Source: Candidatus Muiribacterium halophilum | GTDB taxonomy: Bacteria > Muiribacteriota > Muiribacteriia > Muiribacteriales > Muiribacteriaceae | Reading direction: 5' to 3' | DNA: 34,855 nucleotides | Assembly: GCA_002869225.1 (NCBI GenBank) | Contig: PKTG01000138.1 | Span: 1-34,855, forward strand | Shown here: positions 33,199-34,855 of the stretch, piece after piece | How positions within the stretch are numbered: position 1 is the first letter of the stretch | Layout: the number at the start of each line of letters is the position of its first letter | Program-made: the position numbers and the translations under genes | The notes under the pieces: model-generated | The model's input: only the letters and a program-made list of their open reading frames with translations | Told to the model about the DNA's origin: nothing | The model's database searches: none

Positions 33199-34731
33199 TC
33201 ATCTTCCATATTCATCATCAAATCTTTCGATATCATCTTCACCAAGATAATCTCCAACCTGGACTTCGATTAATATTAAATCTATTTTACCATTGTTTTC
33301 AAGTCTGTGTTTTTTTCCTATTGGAATATATATAGATTCGTTTGGTTTAACTATTGTCTCTTCTTCTCCTAAAGTAACAAGAGCTGTAACATTCACAACT
33401 ATCCAATGTTCACTTCTATGCATGTGTTTTTGAAGTGATAGCCTGTTTCCAGGTTTTACCATAACATTCTTAATTTTATATCTATAACCTTCCTCTAAGA
33501 CTGAATAGGTTCCCCATGGTCTGTGAACCGTTCTATGTATAAGAGATAACTCATGTTTTTCATCTCTGACTTTTTCCAAAAGTCTTTTTATTTTTTCGGA
33601 ACTTCCTTTTTTTGTAATAAGAAGTGCATCTGGTGTATCAACTATTATCATATCATCAACATCTATTGTAGATATAGTTCTATTTTCTATAGAAAGCACC
33701 ATATTATTGTGAGAATTCATATTTATATAATTATCATTTTTAGTATTTCCGTTTTCATCTTTAGGAATATAAGTATCAAGTGTGTCATAAGAACCTAGAT
33801 CATTCCATGCAATATCAGCTTCAATGACTTTTACATCATCAGATCTTTCAAGAATAGCATGGTCTATACTAATCGAATCAATTTTTTCCATCGCTTCAAA
33901 TGATAGTCTTATTACGCTTTCATCAAAAAACTGCCTTTTCTCTATTGATTCATCAAAAGCACTTTTACAGTTTTTATATAGATCAGGTTCAAGTGATTTT
34001 AAGTGATCAAGAATTACTCCAGCTTTACATACGATCATACCTGAATTCCAAAGATAATCACCCTGTTTTAAATATTCTTCGGCAGTTTCTTTATCAGGCT
34101 TTTCTTTGAATTTTTTAACATTAAAAACAGGGATTTGGGATTTGGATTCAAAATGGTTAGTAGTTTGTTGTTTGTTGTTGGTGGATTCTCTGTTTACTGT
34201 TAGCTGTTCACTGTTTACTGTTTCCTGTTTATTTAATTCCCCATTACACATTACACATTCCACATTGTTTCTATCGATTTCAATGTATCCATATTCAGTC
34301 TTTGGTTTTGTCGGTTTGATTCCAAAAAGGACTATATTTCCATCTCCGGCAAGTTCTTCAGCCTTTTTTACTACTATATGATAATTTTCCAATTTTTCTA
34401 TCACATGATCAGACGGTGTTATAAGAACAATCTCATCTTTATCAAGACCCAAACAGGCTATTGCAATAGCAGGTGCGGTATTTTTACCAACAGGTTCAAC
34501 AACATATCTGCTATCTTTAATATCAAGATCAAAAAGCTGATCATGAGCCATAAAAAACTGTTCCTCATTTGTAATTATAAAGAAACTTTGGGAAATATAT
34601 TTATTTCTTATAAGTGTATCCTGAAAAAGAGAGGTATCATCTCTGAAACGACAAAACTGTTTTGTATACAATTTTCGAGAAATAGGCCACAATCTTGTTC
34701 CGCTTCCACCGCATAAGATTATATTTATCAT
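33199..34731 (-). CDS. manC: Mannose-1-phosphate guanylyltransferase with C-terminal cupin (ManC type), carrying a heptad insert
   Basis: The protein is 510 aa, versus ~460-480 in relatives; the excess is an insert of ~40 residues around 160-200. N-terminal GTP-binding signature ILCGGSGTRLWPISRKLYTKQF, then LITPSDHVIEK, TEYGYIEIDRN, KFKEKPDKETAEEY and YLWNSGMIVCK. The C-terminal type II mannose-6-phosphate isomerase-like cupin has HRPWGTYSVLEEG, NRLSLQKHMHRSEHW and IPIGKKHRLEN. It makes GDP-mannose for the polysaccharide. The frame is intact through the insert. It is the first gene downstream of the candidate promoter and has CAGGAAACAAG before its ATG. Confidence 0.94.
   Translation of the reverse strand: MINIILCGGSGTRLWPISRKLYTKQFCRFRDDTSLFQDTLIRNKYISQSFFIITNEEQFFMAHDQLFDLDIKDSRYVVEPVGKNTAPAIAIACLGLDKDEIVLITPSDHVIEKLENYHIVVKKAEELAGDGNIVLFGIKPTKPKTEYGYIEIDRNNVECVMCNGELNKQETVNSEQLTVNRESTNNKQQTTNHFESKSQIPVFNVKKFKEKPDKETAEEYLKQGDYLWNSGMIVCKAGVILDHLKSLEPDLYKNCKSAFDESIEKRQFFDESVIRLSFEAMEKIDSISIDHAILERSDDVKVIEADIAWNDLGSYDTLDTYIPKDENGNTKNDNYINMNSHNNMVLSIENRTISTIDVDDMIIVDTPDALLITKKGSSEKIKRLLEKVRDEKHELSLIHRTVHRPWGTYSVLEEGYRYKIKNVMVKPGNRLSLQKHMHRSEHWIVVNVTALVTLGEEETIVKPNESIYIPIGKKHRLENNGKIDLILIEVQVGDYLGEDDIERFDDEYGR
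34129..34267. repeat. Heptad element J, inside manC
   Basis: Plus strand blocks in series: GGATTTG/GGATTTG-like (34131-34149), GTTTGTT, GTTTGTT, GTTGGTG (34163-34183), then CTGTTTA, CTGTTAG, CTGTTCA, CTGTTTA, CTGTTTC (34190-34228), and CATTACA, CATTACA, CATTCCA (34242-34262). Four unit types sit side by side, each with period 7. It is inserted between the EIDRN and KFKEKP segments, a variable loop in ManC proteins. I see no clear hairpin in this copy. Confidence 0.87.
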
Positions 34732-34763
34732 CTTGTTTCCTGTTTGTTTTTTTATTAAAAATT

Positions 34764-34792
34764 ATAATAACTTTTTTTCAATTATTTGTAAA
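34764..34792 (-). promoter_or_regulatory. Candidate sigma70-type promoter for the locus
   Basis: On the minus strand TTTACA (34792-34787) and TATTAT (34769-34764) are separated by 17 nt, each matching the consensus at 5 of 6 positions. The expected start of transcription is ~25-30 nt before the manC ATG. The surrounding DNA is very AT-rich, so chance matches are likely. Position upstream of the first gene is the main support. Confidence 0.4.
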
Positions 34793-34794
34793 CA

Positions 34795-34855
34795 ATGAAG
34801 CCGGGAATAGTGAACAGTGAATTGTGATTAGTTAAAAGCAAGAAGTAGGAAAAAG
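34795..34855. repeat. Heptad array K (edge of another element, upstream of manC)
   Basis: Plus strand: AGTGAAC, AGTGAAT, TGTGATT, AGTTAAA in one register. GTGAATTGTGATT at 34817-34829 is identical to 30073-30085 in element C. The array lies directly upstream of the candidate promoter and probably continues past the window edge. Confidence 0.75.

Noticed and set aside
34129-34267. End hairpin mirroring host sequence in the manC element
   Set aside because: I looked for arms around GGATTTGG and ATTTTGAA and found only weak, broken pairing, so I do not count this copy as support.
33007-34381. Plus-strand reading frames across wzz and manC 5' parts
   Set aside because: They are antisense to conserved coding sequence and rich in translated heptads (e.g. 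LFTVSCSLFTVSC), a product of period-7 DNA.
27987-34855. CRISPR array
   Set aside because: Units are 7 nt, degenerate and contiguous. There are no 25-40 nt repeats with unique spacers and no cas genes.

Overview
This is 34.9 kb of an AT-rich bacterial genome. It holds one long surface-polysaccharide locus (O-antigen or capsule type). Every gene I can support lies on the minus strand, so the locus is transcribed from right to left, and it continues past the left edge. Wzx, Wzy and Wzz type genes point to a Gram-negative style cell envelope. Several genes have clear AGGAG-type ribosome binding sites. I cannot name the phylum from the sequence.

In transcription order: (1) 34.86-28.0 kb is a promoter-proximal segment with manC, wzz, wecC and legB plus two four-helix-bundle (23S-IVP/S23 family) genes, and it is full of 7-nt-period repeat elements. 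(2) 29.75-22.2 kb (apart from the 28.6-28.2 kb four-helix-bundle gene) is a near-complete legionaminic-acid pathway: legB, legC, legH, legI, legG, a CBS-fused guanylyltransferase (ptmE type) and legF. (3) 22.2-18.4 kb has HisF and HisH homologues, an N-acetyl-sugar amidotransferase and a second NeuB-type synthase, a set expected to make an amidated or acetamidino sugar. (4) 18.4-15.3 kb has Wzx, an SGNH-like protein and a TylF-like methyltransferase. (5) 15.3-9.9 kb is an unusual set of HAD phosphatase, SDR, aldehyde dehydrogenase, transketolase and a second CMP-sugar synthetase, probably supplying a second CMP-activated sugar acid. (6) 9.9-4.7 kb has two GT-B-like transferases, Wzy and a GT4 glycosyltransferase. 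(7) 4.7-1 kb has an asparagine-synthase-like amidotransferase, a methyltransferase and a large bi-domain dehydrogenase.

Two things stand out. First, 11 loci between 27.99 kb and the right edge carry tandem degenerate heptanucleotides whose unit sequence differs from block to block. Five of these elements sit inside reading frames (three in wecC, one in manC, one in wzz) and are translated as low-complexity loops. Several have a central hairpin and an end hairpin whose outer arm is host coding sequence. Heptad arrays in inverted orientation bracket both four-helix-bundle genes. This looks like a family of small spreading elements, with the four-helix-bundle cassettes as possible autonomous members. 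Second, six genes carry in-frame stop codons (seven in all, plus one homopolymer frameshift) while the downstream frame stays open and family-like. This is either real decay, a sequence-quality problem, or readthrough. TAA is also the usual true stop here, so codon reassignment is not supported.
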